Part shown: positions 62,579 through 64,000 of the stretch, piece after piece
Layout of the letters: every line of letters starts with the position of its first letter
How positions within the stretch are numbered: the first letter of the stretch is position 1
DNA from: Verrucomicrobiota bacterium
GTDB lineage: Bacteria; Verrucomicrobiota; Verrucomicrobiia; Verrucomicrobiales; Verrucomicrobiaceae
Length of the DNA: 64,000 bases
Assembly (NCBI GenBank): GCA_025360015.1
Contig: JANYCZ010000037.1
Span: 62,001 to 126,000 of the forward strand
Reading direction: 5' to 3'
Made by a program: the position numbers and the translations under genes
Notes under the pieces: generated by a model
Database searches by the model: none
Told to the model about the DNA's origin: nothing
Seen by the model: only the letters and a program-made list of their open reading frames with translations

Positions 62579-62653
62579 TAAAGGTTTGGCTTATCTATAT
62601 ATTCAGTATGAATTATATACTTGCCGTAAAATCTATAACATATAGAATTTATA
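62579..62653 (+). promoter_or_regulatory. AT-rich promoter region of the terminal autotransporter-like gene
   Basis: The 75 bp before ATG 62654 are strongly AT-rich in a GC-rich setting. They include the inverted repeat TCTATA-ACA-TATAGA at 62632-62646 and a possible TTGCCG / TAGAAT promoter pair with 16-bp spacing. The pair would leave almost no leader, so it is tentative; an earlier TATATA-type box around 62595 is equally possible. Confidence 0.35.
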
Positions 62654-64000
62654 ATGATCCTTTCTCCCCCTGCGGTAGTTACTCTCACGCAGGCCTTCGG
62701 GTCGGTACTTTCTGCCGGCGGGTGGCGGTTCGTTCAGTGCTTGTGCGTGGGGCTGCTCTTGAGTGTGACGCCGGTGTTTGCGGCGAATCCAGACCCTTCG
62801 AACACATCCACGCTGGGGATGGTGGTGCACAATCCTGCGACGAATGCAGCCGTCACGGTGACGGGGTTCATCGTGGACCCGACGGGGACTCCCACCGCAG
62901 GCACGGTGGCCTTTGTGCTGACCAGCGATGGTTACTCTTTCCTGGTCAAACCTGTGGGCGATCTGATCTACAACAGTGACGATCCACCAGTGGCGATGAA
63001 AATCGTGAGCAAGGACAGTGCCGCAGGTACGGTGCAGATCCGGCCCAACAGCCTGGCCCCGACCGACCCAACGACCTCGCTGGGCTACCAGACGCTGTTG
63101 ACGACGATGGAGGGTGTCCTCAATCCGCCCGACACACCGGGGACGCTCACGCTCCCGGTGGTGACGGGAAATGCGACCTCCGGCGTGCGCATTGTGAACA
63201 CCGGCGGGAATGGTTCGAATGGACGCGATGGGGCTCTCATCGTGCCGCCAAACCACGGGGGCGATGGAGCGGGAGGTCCTGGGGCCTCGTATCCGAATGC
63301 CGGCTTTGCCAGCATTCCTTTCATCAACACGACCAATGCCATCGGCATTGAAGTGGGAAGCGTGGGTGGGCGTGGCGGCAACGGCGGGGACTCTTACCTC
63401 TCCATCTGGGGTGGTCGTGATGGTGGCAATGGCGGCGTGGGCGGCCCGGCCTCTGTGACCGTTGGGATTGGCAACACGGTGGCCACCAGCGGAGACAACA
63501 TGTTCGGCATCTTTGCCTACAGCCGTGGCGGTCAGGCGGGAAATGGCGGCAGCGGTTTCGCCGCGCCTGGTGCCGGCACCGGCGGCCACTCCAGCAACGG
63601 CGGCGCTGTGACTGTGCTGAACCAAGGGACCGTGACCACGACCGGAGACGGGGCCTTTGGCATTTACGGCTTGAGCGTCAGCGACAACGGCGGCAGCGGC
63701 GGTTCCACCTGGGGCTTGGTGGGGGTCAGTGGCTCAGGCGGGTATGGAGGCAGCGGCGGTGCGGTGATCATCACCAATTCGGTCGATGGCACCATCTCCA
63801 CCACAGGTATTCAGTCCCACGGCATTCTGGCGCAGAGCATCGGCGGCTCGGGGGGATCGGCTGGCATCTCTGGAAATCTGCTGGTGGCGCTGAGCGGCGC
63901 GGGAGACAATGGTGGCAACGGCGGCACCGTCGAAGTGGAAAATCGGGGCACGATTCTGACGTCAGGAGACAGCTCCCGAGGCATCTTTGCGCAAAGCATC
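62654..64000 (+). CDS. large Gly-rich autotransporter-like surface protein, 3' part missing
   Basis: The frame runs open for 449 codons to the window edge. ATG 62654 is the first ATG after an in-frame stop at 62636. A long signal peptide follows (VQCLCVGLLLSVTPVFAANP, cleavage near residue 40). After a short beta-like part (about 42-165) the sequence becomes GG-x-GG-rich, with regular SGDNMFGIFAYSRGG, GDGAFGIYGLSVSDNGGSGG and ILAQSIGGSGG motifs. The last type, with Gly and Ser around AQSIGG, is typical of autotransporters from PVC and other Gram-negative bacteria. The missing part may end in a barrel or sorting tail. It should be an adhesin or matrix protein. Confidence 0.82.
   Translation, partial: MILSPPAVVTLTQAFGSVLSAGGWRFVQCLCVGLLLSVTPVFAANPDPSNTSTLGMVVHNPATNAAVTVTGFIVDPTGTPTAGTVAFVLTSDGYSFLVKPVGDLIYNSDDPPVAMKIVSKDSAAGTVQIRPNSLAPTDPTTSLGYQTLLTTMEGVLNPPDTPGTLTLPVVTGNATSGVRIVNTGGNGSNGRDGALIVPPNHGGDGAGGPGASYPNAGFASIPFINTTNAIGIEVGSVGGRGGNGGDSYLSIWGGRDGGNGGVGGPASVTVGIGNTVATSGDNMFGIFAYSRGGQAGNGGSGFAAPGAGTGGHSSNGGAVTVLNQGTVTTTGDGAFGIYGLSVSDNGGSGGSTWGLVGVSGSGGYGGSGGAVIITNSVDGTISTTGIQSHGILAQSIGGSGGSAGISGNLLVALSGAGDNGGNGGTVEVENRGTILTSGDSSRGIFAQSI

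Overview
The window comes from a GC-rich Gram-negative bacterium of the PVC group, most likely a verrucomicrobium near Prosthecobacter or Verrucomicrobium. This is inferred from gene content: a DUF1549/DUF1553 plus Tat-exported DUF1501 pair, a PEP-CTERM protein, an ExbB with an N-terminal DUF2341/LamG region, giant secreted multidomain proteins, and mostly weak Shine-Dalgarno signals. No rRNA, tRNA, CRISPR array, transposase or phage gene was seen.

Left arm (1-13324, minus strand): one long gene train runs TpsB outer-membrane transporter, ExbB, ExbD, TonB, porin, periplasmic coiled-coil protein, SurA/PpiC-type peptidyl-prolyl isomerase, then a very large TpsA filamentous-haemagglutinin-like protein that leaves the window. 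It looks like two-partner secretion packaged with its own energising complex, porin and chaperone. Palindromic intergenic repeats have been read into the N-terminus of the isomerase.

14056-16807 (plus): an arsenic locus of arsR, a Cys-rich DUF6428-like gene, an aquaporin, a thioredoxin-type arsC and an outer-membrane protein, with a nested operator in front of arsR. From 16808 to 28759 are small accessory genes: a PstS-like secreted protein, a PEP-CTERM protein, a thioredoxin-fold protein without its CxxC, BON and CsbD stress proteins, a double NTF2-like protein, acidic proteins, an inverted-repeat-bounded DUF7832-like gene, a TPR protein and a lipoprotein.

28883-41491: a topoisomerase IV/gyrase A subunit is divergent from a 10.4-kb gene for a secreted protein joining a galactose-oxidase-like copper-radical domain, PA14, LamG, PKD, a YVTN-type propeller, a two-haem cytochrome c region, a CBM6-like domain, recently amplified Ig-like repeats and a verrucomicrobial C-terminal domain. 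It is the most unusual single gene here.

41660-64000: a secreted nitrilase-family amidohydrolase, a large zinc metalloprotease, the DUF1549/DUF1501 pair, a VapBC toxin-antitoxin pair, a TPR metallopeptidase, a minus-strand group (spermidine-synthase-like membrane protein, small unknown, Agl23-like membrane glycosyltransferase, ApbE), a methyltransferase with a repeat-built N-terminus, dprA with a coiled-coil partner, and the start of a Gly-rich repetitive autotransporter-like protein. Both window edges therefore cut large surface proteins.
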